A stretch of 64,000 nucleotides of DNA from Bog-532 sp963830385 (GCA_963830385.1 CAWHMD010000005.1:1674001-1738000); one strand, 5' to 3'; shown: positions 8,372 to 17,717, counted from the first letter of the stretch. Program-made: numbers and translations. The notes: generated by a model not told the origin, from the letters alone.

Positions 8372-9769
8372 ATGGCTCAGTGGGTGGGTGAGTTGGCGGA
8401 GATCTTCAAGGCGTACGACATCCGTGGTGTCGTACCCGACGACCTGGACGAGTGCGTAGCCGAGGCGGTGGGTGCCGCCTTCGCCCGGCAGACCGGCGCG
8501 CGCCAGGTGGTGACCGTGCACGACATGCGGACGTCCTCCGCGCCGCTGGCCGAGGCGTTCGGCCGGGGTGCGAGCGCGCAGGGCGCCGAGGTGATCGCGG
8601 GCGGTCTCGGCTCCACCGACATGCTCTACTACGCCAGCGGCGTGCTCGGCGTCCCGGGCGCCATGATCACCGCCAGCCACAACCCGGCCCGCTACAACGG
8701 CATCAAGCTGTGCCGGGCGGGCGCCAAGCCGGTCGGTCAGGAGACCGGGCTGGCCGAGCTGCGCGAGATGGTCGCGGCCGGGGTGCCGGCCGGTACCGGC
8801 CCGGCCGGCCGCATCGTGTCGCAGGACCTGCTCAGCGGCTACGCCGAGCACCTGAAGAAGCTGGTCGACCTGTCCGGCATCCGCCCGCTGAAGGTCGCGG
8901 TGGACGCGGGCAACGGCATGGCCGGGCACACCGTGCCGACCGTGTTCGCGGGGCTGCCCATCGACCTGGTGCCGATGTACTTCGAGCTGGACGGCACCTT
9001 CCCGAACCACGAGGCCAACCCGATCGACCCGGAGAACCTGCGTGACCTGCAGCGCAAGGTCACCGAGACCGGGGCCGACATCGGCCTGGCGTTCGACGGC
9101 GACGCCGACCGCTGCTTCGTGGTGGACGAGCGCGGCGAGATCGTCTCCCCGTCGGTGCTGACCGCGCTGATCGCCACCCGCGAGCTGGCGGGTGAGCCCG
9201 GCGCCACCGTCATCCACAACCTGATCACCTCCCGGGCGGTCGCGGAGATCATCGCCGAGAACGGCGGCACCCCGGTCCGCACCCGGGTGGGGCACTCGTT
9301 CATCAAGGCCGAGATGGCCCGCACCGGCGCGATCTTCGGCGGCGAGCACTCCGGCCACTTCTACTTCCGCGACTTCTGGTTCGCCGACAGCGGCATGCTG
9401 GCGGCGCTGCACGTGCTGGCGGCGCTCGGCCAGCAGGACGCCCCGCTGTCCCAGCTGCTGGCCGGGTACGCCCGGTACCGCGCCAGCGGCGAGATCAACA
9501 GCGAGGTGGCCGACCAGGCCGGCATCACCGCCCAGGTCCACGAGGTGTACGCCACCCGGCCGGGGGTGACCAGCGACGAGCTGGACGGGCTGACCGTGCA
9601 GGCCCCGGACTGGTGGTTCAACCTCCGGCCGTCCAACACCGAGCCACTGCTGCGGCTGAACGTGGAAGCCGCCGACCAGGCCACCATGGAATCGCTGCGG
9701 GACGAGGTGCTGGGACTGGTCCGCGGCACCGCGGCCGCCCCCGGTAACGGAAACAAGGAGAAGGCGTGA
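8372..9769 (+). CDS. manB: Phosphomannomutase/phosphoglucomutase
   Basis: Interconverts mannose-6-phosphate and mannose-1-phosphate (and possibly the glucose forms), feeding GDP-mannose for glycolipids and glycoproteins. 465 residues with all four motifs of the alpha-D-phosphohexomutase family in order: TASHNP with the catalytic phosphoserine (residues 100-105), DGDADR metal loop (about 240), GEHSGH sugar-specificity loop (about 325) and RPSNTEP phosphate-binding loop (about 417). First of three tightly overlapping genes with the Trm112-like protein and the SIS isomerase. A GTG at 8387 is an alternative start five codons later. Confidence 0.93.
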   Translation: MAQWVGELAEIFKAYDIRGVVPDDLDECVAEAVGAAFARQTGARQVVTVHDMRTSSAPLAEAFGRGASAQGAEVIAGGLGSTDMLYYASGVLGVPGAMITASHNPARYNGIKLCRAGAKPVGQETGLAELREMVAAGVPAGTGPAGRIVSQDLLSGYAEHLKKLVDLSGIRPLKVAVDAGNGMAGHTVPTVFAGLPIDLVPMYFELDGTFPNHEANPIDPENLRDLQRKVTETGADIGLAFDGDADRCFVVDERGEIVSPSVLTALIATRELAGEPGATVIHNLITSRAVAEIIAENGGTPVRTRVGHSFIKAEMARTGAIFGGEHSGHFYFRDFWFADSGMLAALHVLAALGQQDAPLSQLLAGYARYRASGEINSEVADQAGITAQVHEVYATRPGVTSDELDGLTVQAPDWWFNLRPSNTEPLLRLNVEAADQATMESLRDEVLGLVRGTAAAPGNGNKEKA

Positions 9770-9948
9770 ACCTCGACGACTGGCTGCTGGACATTCTGGC
9801 CTGCCCGAACTGCCACGGAACGCTGCGGGCGGACGAGGAGGCCAGCGAGCTCGTCTGCACCGGCGAGTGCGGTAAGGCCTACCCGGTGCGCGACGACATC
9901 CCGGTTCTGCTGGTGGACGAGGCGCGCGACACCAAGGCAGGGGCGTGA
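9766..9948 (+). CDS. Trm112-family zinc-binding protein
   Basis: A 60-residue protein with CPNC (after ILA) and a second pair in CTGECG, followed by YPVRDDIPVLL, the standard Trm112/UPF0434 pattern. Family members bind zinc and in eukaryotes activate methyltransferases; the bacterial role is unclear. The GTG start overlaps the manB stop by four bases (GTGA), and its own stop overlaps the next start in the same way, so it is made in fixed ratio with the mutase and the isomerase. Confidence 0.88.
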   Translation: MNLDDWLLDILACPNCHGTLRADEEASELVCTGECGKAYPVRDDIPVLLVDEARDTKAGA

Positions 9949-11096
9949 CCTCCGAAGGCGACCTGACCGGCCTGGACGACGAGGGGCTGGCGGACGAGTT
10001 CGCCACCGACCGGCTCGACGACGCCGGCCTGGTCGAGGCGGCCGACCCCGGGGGCATGCTCCGCCAGGTGGCGTCGTCGGCCGCCCAGGTCCGGTCGGCG
10101 GTGCGCACCTGCGCCGAGGTCGACCTGTCGCCGGTGACGGCCGGTGACCGGCCCCGGGCCATCGTGGTGGCCGGCATGGGCGGGTCCGGCATCGCCGGCG
10201 ACGTGCTGGCGGCGGTCTCCGGCGCCGGCAACGCCACCCAGATCGTCACCTCGCACGGATACCAGCTGCCCGGCTGGGCCGGCGCCGCCGACCTGGTCAT
10301 CGCGGTGTCGTGCTCCGGGTCGACCGAGGAGACGCTGGCGGCCGCCACCGAGGCGGCCCGCCGGGGCTGTCACCTGGTCGGCGTGGGCGCGGCCGGGTCG
10401 CCGCTGGCCGACATCGCCACCCAGGCGCGCGCGCCGTTCATCCCGGTCGTCTCGGCCGGGATGCCCCGGTCGACCCTGTGGGCGCTGTGCATCCCGCTGA
10501 TCGTGGTGGCCGAGCAGATCGGCATCATCACGGTGGGCGAGGACGTCTACGAGAGCGTCGCGGCCACGCTGGAAGAGATCGCGTTCCAGTGCCGGCCGAG
10601 CAGCGAGTCGTTCGTCAACCCGGGCAAGTCGCTGGGGCTGGACCTGATGGGCACGCTGCCGGTGATCTGGGGCAGCTCGCCGCTGGCGGGAGTGGCCGCC
10701 AAGCGCTTCGCGGCCCAGCTCAACGAGAACGCCAAGTACCCGGGCATCCCCGGTGAGCTGCCGGAGGCCAACCACAACCAGGTGGTGGCGTTCGACGGCC
10801 CGTTCGCGCCCGGCAACGCGCTGACCAGCCCGTCCGGTTTCCCGCAGCGGCTGGTACTGCTGGCCGACCCGGCCGAGCACCCGCAGGTTGCGCGGCGCCG
10901 CGAGGCGTCGGCCGAGCTGGCCACCGAGCGTGGCGTCCGGGTCACTGAGCTGGCGATGACCGGTGAGCACCCGCTGCAGCGATTCGCCAGTGTGGTGCCG
11001 CTCATTGATTACGCCACCGTGTATCTGGGCATCGCCTCGGGTGTAGACCCCACGCCGATCGAAATCATCCAGTCCCTGAAGGAGCGGATTTCCTAG
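9945..11096 (+). CDS. SIS-domain phosphosugar isomerase (glucose/mannose-6-phosphate isomerase type)
   Basis: 383 residues with two sugar-isomerase (SIS) domains. VVAGMGGSGIAGDVL and VSCSGSTEETL are the phosphate-binding serine-rich loops, and NENAKYPG plus EANHNQV resemble the bifunctional phosphoglucose/phosphomannose isomerase family. It probably converts fructose-6-phosphate to mannose-6-phosphate, the substrate of the mutase two genes upstream. The first ~45 residues are acidic and variable. The GTG start overlaps the Trm112 stop by four bases. Active-site chemistry cannot be confirmed here, so the mannose assignment rests on context. Confidence 0.85.
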   Translation: MTSEGDLTGLDDEGLADEFATDRLDDAGLVEAADPGGMLRQVASSAAQVRSAVRTCAEVDLSPVTAGDRPRAIVVAGMGGSGIAGDVLAAVSGAGNATQIVTSHGYQLPGWAGAADLVIAVSCSGSTEETLAAATEAARRGCHLVGVGAAGSPLADIATQARAPFIPVVSAGMPRSTLWALCIPLIVVAEQIGIITVGEDVYESVAATLEEIAFQCRPSSESFVNPGKSLGLDLMGTLPVIWGSSPLAGVAAKRFAAQLNENAKYPGIPGELPEANHNQVVAFDGPFAPGNALTSPSGFPQRLVLLADPAEHPQVARRREASAELATERGVRVTELAMTGEHPLQRFASVVPLIDYATVYLGIASGVDPTPIEIIQSLKERIS

Positions 11097-11239
11097 GCGC
11101 GCCGACCGGGAAGGAATCCGGCATCAAAATTCACGATCAGCCGCGCGACCGCGCCCGCGCCGACGGCAACCAGCCGGGTGAGCAGGCCGGTCAGCCGGGC
11201 CAGGATGAGCCGGGCAAGAAGAAAAAGCGGTCCGGCAGC

Positions 11240-12259
11240 ATGCTCGCGGTGCTGGCCGCGCTGGCCGCCAACATCGGCATCGCCATCGCCAAGCTGGTCG
11301 CGTTCCTGATCACCGGCTCGGCCTCGCTGCTGGCCGAGTTCGTGCATTCGCTCGCGGACTGCAGCGACCAGGTGCTGCTGCTGGTCGGCCGGGCCCGGGC
11401 CGACCGGGCGGAGACCGAGGAGCACCCGTTCGGCTACGGCCGCGTACGGTACCTGTACGGCTTTCTGGTGTCCGTGGTGCTGTTCTCGGTCGGCGGTGCG
11501 TACTCCATCTATGACGGCATTCACAAGATCATCAAACCCGAGCCGCTGACTACTGCGTGGATCGCGTTCGGCGTGCTCGGCCTGTCGTTCGTCCTCGAGG
11601 CCTCCTCGCTGCGCGTATCGGTCAAGGAGGCCAACAAGCTCCGGCACGGCCGAGGCTGGTTCACGTTCATCCGGCGGGTCAAGGAACCGGACCTGATTGT
11701 CACGCTGCTGGAGGACACTGCGGCCCTGCTCGGCCTGCTGTTCGCCTTCGCCGGGGTCGGTTTGGCCGAGCTGACCGGCAACGCAGCCTGGGACGGCGGC
11801 GGCTCGGTGGCCATCGGCCTGCTGCTGGCCGGGGTGGCGGTCGTGGTCGGCCGGGAGACCCAGAGCCTGCTGATCGGCGAGGCGGCCAGCGACGAGGCCG
11901 AGAAGACGATCGTGAAGGCGCTGGAGGCCGGTCCCGAGGTGGAGAAGGTCATCCACCTGCGCACGGTCCACCTGAGCCCGGACTCGCTGCTGGTCGCGGC
12001 CAAGATCGCGATCCGGGCCGACGACACCGGCGAGACGATCGTGCGCGGCATCGACGCGGCCGAGAGCCGGGTCCGCAAGGTCATGCCGATCGCTCACGTC
12101 ATCTACCTGGAGCCCGACATCTACCAGGAGTCCCGGATCGACGACACCGACCCCTCGATCCGGACCGTCCAGCGGGCCTGGGGCGACTACGACGGTCCGG
12201 ACTATCCACGCGGGACCGGTCCGCTCCCCCAGCCCGGTCAGGACGGCTCCGTGCCGTAG
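11240..12259 (+). CDS. Cation diffusion facilitator (CDF) transporter, ZnT9-like
   Basis: 339-residue membrane protein that should export a divalent metal (probably zinc) in exchange for protons. Hydrophobic segments begin at once (LAVLAALAANIGIAIAKLVAFLI); HSLADCSDQ is the TM2 metal-site motif, but TM5 carries LLEDTAALLGL instead of HxxxD, as in the SLC30A9 branch. A cytosolic C-terminal domain follows (HLRTVHLSPDSLLVAAKIAI). The ATG at 11240 has no ribosome-binding site. The frame is open upstream to the previous stop and encodes a Gly/Gln/Pro-rich stretch ending in KKKKR, with GGAAGGA-like bases near 11108-11114, so a longer form from a rare ATC/ATT start near 11122-11128 is possible. Confidence 0.88.
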   Translation: MLAVLAALAANIGIAIAKLVAFLITGSASLLAEFVHSLADCSDQVLLLVGRARADRAETEEHPFGYGRVRYLYGFLVSVVLFSVGGAYSIYDGIHKIIKPEPLTTAWIAFGVLGLSFVLEASSLRVSVKEANKLRHGRGWFTFIRRVKEPDLIVTLLEDTAALLGLLFAFAGVGLAELTGNAAWDGGGSVAIGLLLAGVAVVVGRETQSLLIGEAASDEAEKTIVKALEAGPEVEKVIHLRTVHLSPDSLLVAAKIAIRADDTGETIVRGIDAAESRVRKVMPIAHVIYLEPDIYQESRIDDTDPSIRTVQRAWGDYDGPDYPRGTGPLPQPGQDGSVP

Positions 12260-12261
12260 CA

Positions 12262-12285
12262 ACCTTTTAAAAAACGGAAAAAGTA
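12262..12285. terminator. AT-rich imperfect hairpin between convergent genes
   Basis: The arms ACCTTTT and AAAAAGT flank an A-rich, CGG-containing centre, in the 68 bases between the convergent CDF and AlkA-like genes. It is nearly the same as the motif at 50492-50515. Either a bidirectional terminator or a protein-binding site is possible. Confidence 0.4.
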
Positions 12286-12327
12286 CTACGGCGGGGCGTG
12301 GCCGGGTGCGGCGAGCATCCCGCGCGG

Positions 12328-13335
12328 TCAGATGCCGCGGTAGTCGCGGACGGGCATGCGGGGGCCCCGGCGCGGCGGCCGCAGGCCGCTGAACTCGAGC
12401 AACCGGGTGACGCGGTACCGGTGGCCGGCGAACGGGGCCAGCAACGCGAGCATGCCGTCGTCGTCGACCCGGCGGCCGGCCAGTGCCCAGCCGACCAGCT
12501 TGGGCAGGTTGTAGTCGCCGACCGAGACCGCGTCGGGGTCGCCGGTGGCGCGCTGCATGATCTCGGCCGCCGTCCACACGCCGATGCCGGGCAGCAGTTG
12601 CAGGCGGCGGCTGGCCTCGGCGGCGCTGAGGCTGACGATCTCCTCCAGGCGGCCTGAGACGCCGCAGGCGCGGCCGATGGTCCGGGCCCGGACCATCTCC
12701 ACCCCGGCGCCGTGCCACTCCCAGGACGGGATCCGGGCCCACACCCGGGGCGGCGGGAACACCCGCATGCCGGGCGGGGCCGGGCCGGGCGCGCGGCCGC
12801 CGAACTTGGTCAGCAGGATCCGCCAGGCCCGGTGGGCCTCGAGGCTGACCACCTTCTGCTCCAGCACCGCCGGGACCAGGGCTTCCATCACCCGCTGGCT
12901 GCGGCCGATGCGCAGGCCGGGGTGCCGGGTGGCCAGCTCGCGGACCAGTGGGTGCGGGGCCGGGTCGAAGCCGTCGCGCAGGTCGGCGGCGCCCAGCATC
13001 TCCGGCAGCGATTCCAGCAGCCACCCCGCCCCCGGGCCCCAGGCCGCGGCGGCGATGTCCTGGCCGCGCTCGGGCAGCACCCGCAGGGTGGCGGGGCCTT
13101 CCGGGGTCAGCGAGGTCCGCCAGACCGCGCCCGCCGAGTCCACCCGGTAGGTGGGGTCGCCGCCGCCGCGCGCGTGCACAGAAAGGCTCAGGCGGACGCT
13201 GATCGGGAACGGGGCGTGCCACTCACGGATCAGTGGCTCATGGGGCTTGTGCGGCTGGTGTGGCTGATGTGACTCGGGGGGCGGCTGAGGGGCCGGGGCT
13301 GGGGCTGGGGCCGGGGGGACCGCCGGGAGGGCCAT
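12328..13335 (-). CDS. AlkA-like DNA-3-methyladenine glycosylase (HhH-GPD)
   Basis: 335-residue base-excision repair glycosylase that should remove alkylated bases from DNA. The C-terminal half has the helix-hairpin-helix LLPGIGVWTA and the catalytic aspartate in SVGDYNLPK; RSQRVMEALVPAVLEQKV is the usual preceding helix. There is no CxxC cluster tail. The first ~45 residues are Pro/Ala-rich and His-rich (PHQPHKPHEP) and probably disordered. ATG 13335 is taken because the next gene upstream stops at 13349, leaving a 13-base gap; the two may be co-transcribed. Substrate range is unknown. Confidence 0.85.
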   Translation of the reverse strand: MALPAVPPAPAPAPAPQPPPESHQPHQPHKPHEPLIREWHAPFPISVRLSLSVHARGGGDPTYRVDSAGAVWRTSLTPEGPATLRVLPERGQDIAAAAWGPGAGWLLESLPEMLGAADLRDGFDPAPHPLVRELATRHPGLRIGRSQRVMEALVPAVLEQKVVSLEAHRAWRILLTKFGGRAPGPAPPGMRVFPPPRVWARIPSWEWHGAGVEMVRARTIGRACGVSGRLEEIVSLSAAEASRRLQLLPGIGVWTAAEIMQRATGDPDAVSVGDYNLPKLVGWALAGRRVDDDGMLALLAPFAGHRYRVTRLLEFSGLRPPRRGPRMPVRDYRGI

Positions 13336-13348
13336 GACAGGAGCCGGC

Positions 13349-14434
13349 TCAGGCGTCGGAGGAGAACCGGATCGAGGTCGGGTCCAGGCGCACGCCGGGC
13401 CAGACCCGGACGCCGCGGGCCAGTTCGTTGCCGGCCCCGATGACCGCCCGGTCGCCGATGACGGCACCGTCGATCAGGGCGCCCTCGGCGATCTGGGCGC
13501 CGGCGCCGAGAATGCTGTCGCGGACGACCGCGCCCGGGGCCACCTGGACGCCGTCGAACAGCACGCTGCCGTGCACCTCGGCGCCGGCGCCGATCCGGGC
13601 GCCCGCGCCGACGGTGGTGCCGCCGCTCAGGACGGCGCCGTCGGCCACCGACGCCCCCGGCAGGACCAGGGCGGGGCCGACCGGGCCGGGCAGCGCGGGC
13701 GAGGCCAGGTTGCCCTGCACGAGGTCGCTGGAGCCCTGCACGAACGCGGCCGGGGTGCCCAGGTCCAGCCAGTAGGCGGTCTCCACGTAGCCCATCACGG
13801 TCCGGCCGGCCTCGATCAGGCCAGGGAACGTCTCACGCTCGACCGACACCGGGCGGCCGGCCGGGATCGCGTCGATGACCGAGCGGGTGAACACGTAACA
13901 GCCCGCGTTGATCCGGTTGGTCACCGGGTCCGGCGTCTTCTCCAGGAACGCGGTGACCCGCCCGGCCGGGTCGGTCGGCACGCAGCCGAACGCGGCCGGG
14001 TCCGCCACCTCGACCAGGTGCAGCGTGACCGCCGCCTCGGCCTTGCGGTGCACGTCCAGCTGGGCGCCCAGGTCGTGGCCGGACAGGATGTCGCCGTTGA
14101 GGATCACCACCGGGTCGTCCGGCCCGGAGTGCAGCAGGCTGGCCGCGTTGCGGATGCCACCGCCGGTGCCCAGCGGTATCTCTTCGTACACGTAGTCGAT
14201 GGACAGGCCGAGGGCCGAGCCGTCCCCGAAGGCCTCGCGGAACATCTCGGCCCGGTAGGAGGTGGCCAGCACCACGTGGGTGATTCCCGCCGCGGCCGCC
14301 CGCGCGAACTGGTGGCGCAGGAACGGCACGCCCGCCGTCGGCAGCAGCGGCTTGGGGGCGGACAGGGTCAGCGGCCGGAGCCGGGTGCCCTTGCCCCCGA
14401 CGAGCAGGATCGCTTCGAGTGGTTCACGCGGCAT
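13349..14434 (-). CDS. Sugar-1-phosphate nucleotidyltransferase, probable mannose-1-phosphate guanylyltransferase
   Basis: 361 residues. The N-terminal nucleotidyltransferase domain opens with AILLVGGKGTRLRPLT, the pyrophosphorylase signature; NGDI holds the metal-binding aspartate and EKTPDPVTNRINAG is the sugar-binding loop. From about residue 245 the sequence becomes hexapeptide repeats (VADGAVLSGGTTVGAGARIGAG) forming a left-handed beta helix. This architecture fits actinobacterial GDP-mannose pyrophosphorylase, and manB and the SIS isomerase nearby would supply mannose-1-phosphate. A glucose or other sugar substrate cannot be excluded. Confidence 0.85.
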   Translation of the reverse strand: MPREPLEAILLVGGKGTRLRPLTLSAPKPLLPTAGVPFLRHQFARAAAAGITHVVLATSYRAEMFREAFGDGSALGLSIDYVYEEIPLGTGGGIRNAASLLHSGPDDPVVILNGDILSGHDLGAQLDVHRKAEAAVTLHLVEVADPAAFGCVPTDPAGRVTAFLEKTPDPVTNRINAGCYVFTRSVIDAIPAGRPVSVERETFPGLIEAGRTVMGYVETAYWLDLGTPAAFVQGSSDLVQGNLASPALPGPVGPALVLPGASVADGAVLSGGTTVGAGARIGAGAEVHGSVLFDGVQVAPGAVVRDSILGAGAQIAEGALIDGAVIGDRAVIGAGNELARGVRVWPGVRLDPTSIRFSSDA

Positions 14435-14498
14435 AGGTGGGTCGCCCTCACGGTCGGCAGTGGTCTGAGGTGCCGTCCGGCCCGTCAGCCGGTGGCGG

Positions 14499-15650
14499 TT
14501 ACACGGCGCTCTGCTGGTTGGCGCTGGCCTCGGCCGCCCGGCGGTAGCAAGCCAGGTGGGCCTGGGCGGACGCGGCCCAGGTGAACTCCTGCGCCCGGGC
14601 GTAACCGGCCAGCGCCAGCGCCTCGCGGCCGGCCGGGTCCTCGAGCATGCCCCGCAGCGCGGTCTCGATGTTGCCGGCGTCGGGCTCGGTGTAGGCGACC
14701 GCGTCCCCGCCGACCTCGGGCAGCGAGGTGCAGTGGGTGGTCAGCACCGGCGCCCCGCAGGCCATCGCCTCCAGCACCGGCAGGCCGAAGCCCTCGCCGC
14801 GGCTGGGGTAGGCGTACACCAGCGACCCGCCCAGGAACCCAGGCAGCATCGAGAACGGCAGGTAGCCGGGCCGGACCAGGCGCAGGTGAGGCGGGACGGC
14901 GGCGACGGCCGCGTCCACCTCGTCGCTCCAGCCGCCGCCGCCGGCCAGCACCAGCGCGGGCGCCTCGTCGAGGTCGGCGACCGCCCCGGCCCAGCCCTTG
15001 ATCAGCGCGGCCACGTTCTTGCGGGGGTCGAGCGCGCCCAGGAACGCGACGTAGGGCTTGCCGTGCAGGCCGAGCCGGTCCGACACCCGGGTGACCTGCT
15101 CGGGGTCGGGCCGGTGGAACAGCGTGTGGTCCACGCCGTGGTAGGCCACGTCGATCCGGGTCGGGTCGGCGCCCAGCACCCGGACCAGTTCGTCCCGGGT
15201 CGCCTTGGACGGCACGATGAGCCGGGCCGCGCGGCGGACCGCGGTGCGGATGGCCGACTTGTAGAACACCGACGACACCGGGCTGTGCAGCTCCGGCTCG
15301 GTGAAGAACGTGAGGTCGTGGATGGTGACCACGGTGGGCCGGCCCGGGCGCAGCGGCATCGAGTAGTGCGGCGCGTGGATGACGTCGGCGTTGACCTGCT
15401 GGGCCAGCACCGGCAGGCCGGACTGCTCCCAGGCCAGCCGGGCGGCCCGGTGGGTGATCGTCGGCGGGGCGGTCACGACCTCCGCGTCAGGGATGAGCCG
15501 CCGGTAGCGTTCCTCGTCCGAGCGCTGGCAGGAAATAGCCAGATCGGCGTCGACCGCGCCGAGGGCGGTCAGCAGCCCGTCGACGTAACGGCCGAGCGCG
15601 CCGCGGTCAGCCGGAACCTCAGTCGCGTCAACAAGCACACGAGGCGCCAC
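14499..15650 (-). CDS. GT4-family glycosyltransferase
   Basis: 383-residue GT-B retaining glycosyltransferase, probably a mannosyltransferase using GDP-mannose from the neighbouring enzymes. Visible motifs are the N-terminal domain phrase HAPHYSMPLRPGRPTVVTIHD, the interdomain GALDPRKNVAALI, and the donor-binding GEGFGLPVLEAMACG (E-x7-E). I use GTG 15650, which has AGGAGCGGAG 6-15 bases upstream; a TTG at 15686 in the same frame has no ribosome-binding site. The acceptor is unknown; no signal peptide is present, so it acts at the cytosolic face. Confidence 0.87.
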   Translation of the reverse strand: MAPRVLVDATEVPADRGALGRYVDGLLTALGAVDADLAISCQRSDEERYRRLIPDAEVVTAPPTITHRAARLAWEQSGLPVLAQQVNADVIHAPHYSMPLRPGRPTVVTIHDLTFFTEPELHSPVSSVFYKSAIRTAVRRAARLIVPSKATRDELVRVLGADPTRIDVAYHGVDHTLFHRPDPEQVTRVSDRLGLHGKPYVAFLGALDPRKNVAALIKGWAGAVADLDEAPALVLAGGGGWSDEVDAAVAAVPPHLRLVRPGYLPFSMLPGFLGGSLVYAYPSRGEGFGLPVLEAMACGAPVLTTHCTSLPEVGGDAVAYTEPDAGNIETALRGMLEDPAGREALALAGYARAQEFTWAASAQAHLACYRRAAEASANQQSAV

Positions 15651-15774
15651 GACCGTCTCCGCTCCTCTCCACCCCACTACTGACAATTTGGTGCCGTAAT
15701 CACAGTTCGGGAGGTCAGCAACGCTGTGGATGTCCCGTCAGCACCGAAGCCTACGCCTTCCCCGGCGCAGACGC

Positions 15775-16536
15775 TCACGTCGATGCGGCGTGAGTCGCAG
15801 GCTGTTCAGCGGCGGTCTCGGCCGGTCGGTCCGGGCGCCGGCGGGCGCGGATCAGCACGATCGCGCCCTGGTCGCGCTGGGTCAGCCGGTCGGAGGCGGC
15901 CACCAGCGGGACGAGCGGGGCCGCGGCGTTGAAGCCGACCTTGCCGCCGTGCGCCGACAGGGTCAGGTAGAGCCGCTCCGACCAGTCCGAACGGAACTGG
16001 TAGGAGTACTCCTGGACGTCCAGGCCGCGCTCGCCGAGCAGCTCGGTGAGCTGCCCGTGGGTGTAGGTCCGCTGCACGTGGTAGCGCTGGCTGTGCGCCT
16101 CGAACAGGGACGGCCAGCGGGACTTCCGGCTCAGCGTGTCGGCCGACATGACCAGCTCGCCGCCGGGCGCCAGCACCCGGGCGATCTCGGTGAGCGCCTG
16201 GGGCCCGTCGTCGAAGTGCTCGATCGCGCAGATCGAGAGCACCCGGTCAAACGAGCCGTCCGGGAACGGCAGGTGCAGCGCATCCCCGAGCACCTGGGCG
16301 GGCGCGTTGGCCAGCTGCTTGCCCCGCAGCAGCTTCTGGCCGGCGATGTCGATGTTCACCGCGTGCGCGCCGCGGCGGCGGGCCTGCCCGGCCCAGTAGC
16401 CGTCGCCTCCGGCCACGTCCAGGACCCGGAGGCCGTTCAGGTCGGAGCCGAGCCAGCGCAGCAGGGTGCCGGCCTCCCGATAGCGACATACATGCACCTG
16501 GTGGCCGGCGAAGGCGACCGCGTCCGAAACGTTCAT
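15775..16536 (-). CDS. Class I SAM-dependent methyltransferase
   Basis: 253 residues with a Rossmann methyltransferase core: motif I VLDVAGGDGYWAG near residue 38, acidic NIDIAGQKL, the motif II/post-II segment LPFPDGSFDRVLSICAIEHFDD and LAPGGELVMS. The C-terminal 25 residues are Arg/Ala-rich and probably disordered. It resembles small-molecule or lipid methyltransferases (Methyltransf_11 type), and no substrate can be read from the sequence. It follows the glycosyltransferase in opposite genomic order on the same strand, possibly a cell-surface glycan unit. Confidence 0.85.
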   Translation of the reverse strand: MNVSDAVAFAGHQVHVCRYREAGTLLRWLGSDLNGLRVLDVAGGDGYWAGQARRRGAHAVNIDIAGQKLLRGKQLANAPAQVLGDALHLPFPDGSFDRVLSICAIEHFDDGPQALTEIARVLAPGGELVMSADTLSRKSRWPSLFEAHSQRYHVQRTYTHGQLTELLGERGLDVQEYSYQFRSDWSERLYLTLSAHGGKVGFNAAAPLVPLVAASDRLTQRDQGAIVLIRARRRPDRPAETAAEQPATHAAST

Positions 16537-16660
16537 GGGGGTCAGACTATGGCCTGGGCCACGCCGTGGTGGCCAGGTCCGCCAGCGCGGCCGGGGTTCC
16601 CGCCCGGACGTGACTTTTCCGTCATATGGACCAGCGTGTGGACCAGCGTGGCGGGCTTGC

Positions 16661-17707
16661 TCAGCAGGACGGTACGGGCTTGCTGGCCTTGATGTTGTCC
16701 AGGGCCGAGATGGCCCCGGACAGCGTGCTCACCTTGACCACCCGCAGCCCTTTGGGAATCGCGCCGCTGGTGGCCGAGCAGTTGCCCGCAGGCGCCAGGA
16801 ACACGGTGGCGCCCGCGTCCCGGGCGGCGATCATCTTCTGCTGGATGCCGCCGATGGGAGAGACCGTGCCGTCCGGGGAGATCTCGCCGGTGCCCGCGAT
16901 GAACTTGCCGCCGGTGAGGTTCATCGGGCTGATCTTGTTGATGATCCCGAGCGCGAACATCATGCCCGCGCTCGGCCCGCCGATCTGGCCGATCTGGATC
17001 GTCACGCGGAACGGGAACTGGTACTGGTCCTGCACCACCACGCCGAGAATCGGGCGGCCGCCGACCGTCCGGGCGGTCAGCTCGACGTGCTGGGTGGTGC
17101 CGCCCCGGCTGACCGTGAGCGCGATCGGCTTGGCCGCGTCCGCCTTGATCAGCGAGGTCAGCTGGCTGGTGCCGGTGACCGGCTTGCCGTCGACCGCGGT
17201 GATCAGGTCCCCGGCCTTGAGCTTGCCGTAGGCGGGCAGGCCCGGTTTCACGCTGACCACACCGGCCACGGTCTTGTAGGAGATGTGCAGCTGGTGCAGG
17301 GCGGCCGCGGTGGCGCTCTGCTGCGAGCCGGTCATCTCCACCTGGTCCTGCTGGCTGACCTGCTGCTGGGACTGGCCGGGCGGGAAGATCTCGGCCTGCG
17401 GGACGACCGCCTCGTCCGGGTCCAGCCAGGCCCGCAGTGCGGTGAACACGTTGAACTGGTGCCCGGGGCCGCCCGCGTAGCTGATCGAGACCATGTTGAG
17501 GTGCCCGCTGGTCGGGTACGTCTGGTGCCCGCTGACGGTGATCAGCGGCTTCCCGGTCTGGTCGTTGCCGAGCGTGTTGAGCGTGGGCCCGGGACCGAGG
17601 ATGACGTAGGGGACGGGCAGCCGTTCCGAGACCAGGACCCCGATGACCACCGCGATGGCCGAGATGTACAGCGTCAGGGTGCGGCGGCGGGTGACCGGTC
17701 GGGACAT
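16661..17707 (-). CDS. Membrane-anchored PDZ and Lon-like (S16) protease, YlbL family
   Basis: 348 residues. One N-terminal transmembrane segment (about 10-28), a PDZ-like domain (about 135-215) and a C-terminal Lon-type protease domain with catalytic Ser246 in GGPSAGMM and Lys291 in GGIQQK. The length and order match the YlbL family, membrane proteases facing the outside. Its substrates are not known. Just upstream, at 16626-16649, a 12-base unit TGGACCAGCGTG is tandemly duplicated. The stop lies about 125 bases from the methyltransferase start, and moaE ends ten bases before its own start, so it is probably co-transcribed behind moaE. Confidence 0.9.
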   Translation of the reverse strand: MSRPVTRRRTLTLYISAIAVVIGVLVSERLPVPYVILGPGPTLNTLGNDQTGKPLITVSGHQTYPTSGHLNMVSISYAGGPGHQFNVFTALRAWLDPDEAVVPQAEIFPPGQSQQQVSQQDQVEMTGSQQSATAAALHQLHISYKTVAGVVSVKPGLPAYGKLKAGDLITAVDGKPVTGTSQLTSLIKADAAKPIALTVSRGGTTQHVELTARTVGGRPILGVVVQDQYQFPFRVTIQIGQIGGPSAGMMFALGIINKISPMNLTGGKFIAGTGEISPDGTVSPIGGIQQKMIAARDAGATVFLAPAGNCSATSGAIPKGLRVVKVSTLSGAISALDNIKASKPVPSC

Positions 17708-17717
17708 GACCGGAAGA

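Noticed and set aside
8282..10348. Long minus-strand frame across manB and its neighbours
   Set aside because: Antisense to three clearly coding genes with family motifs; low-complexity product.
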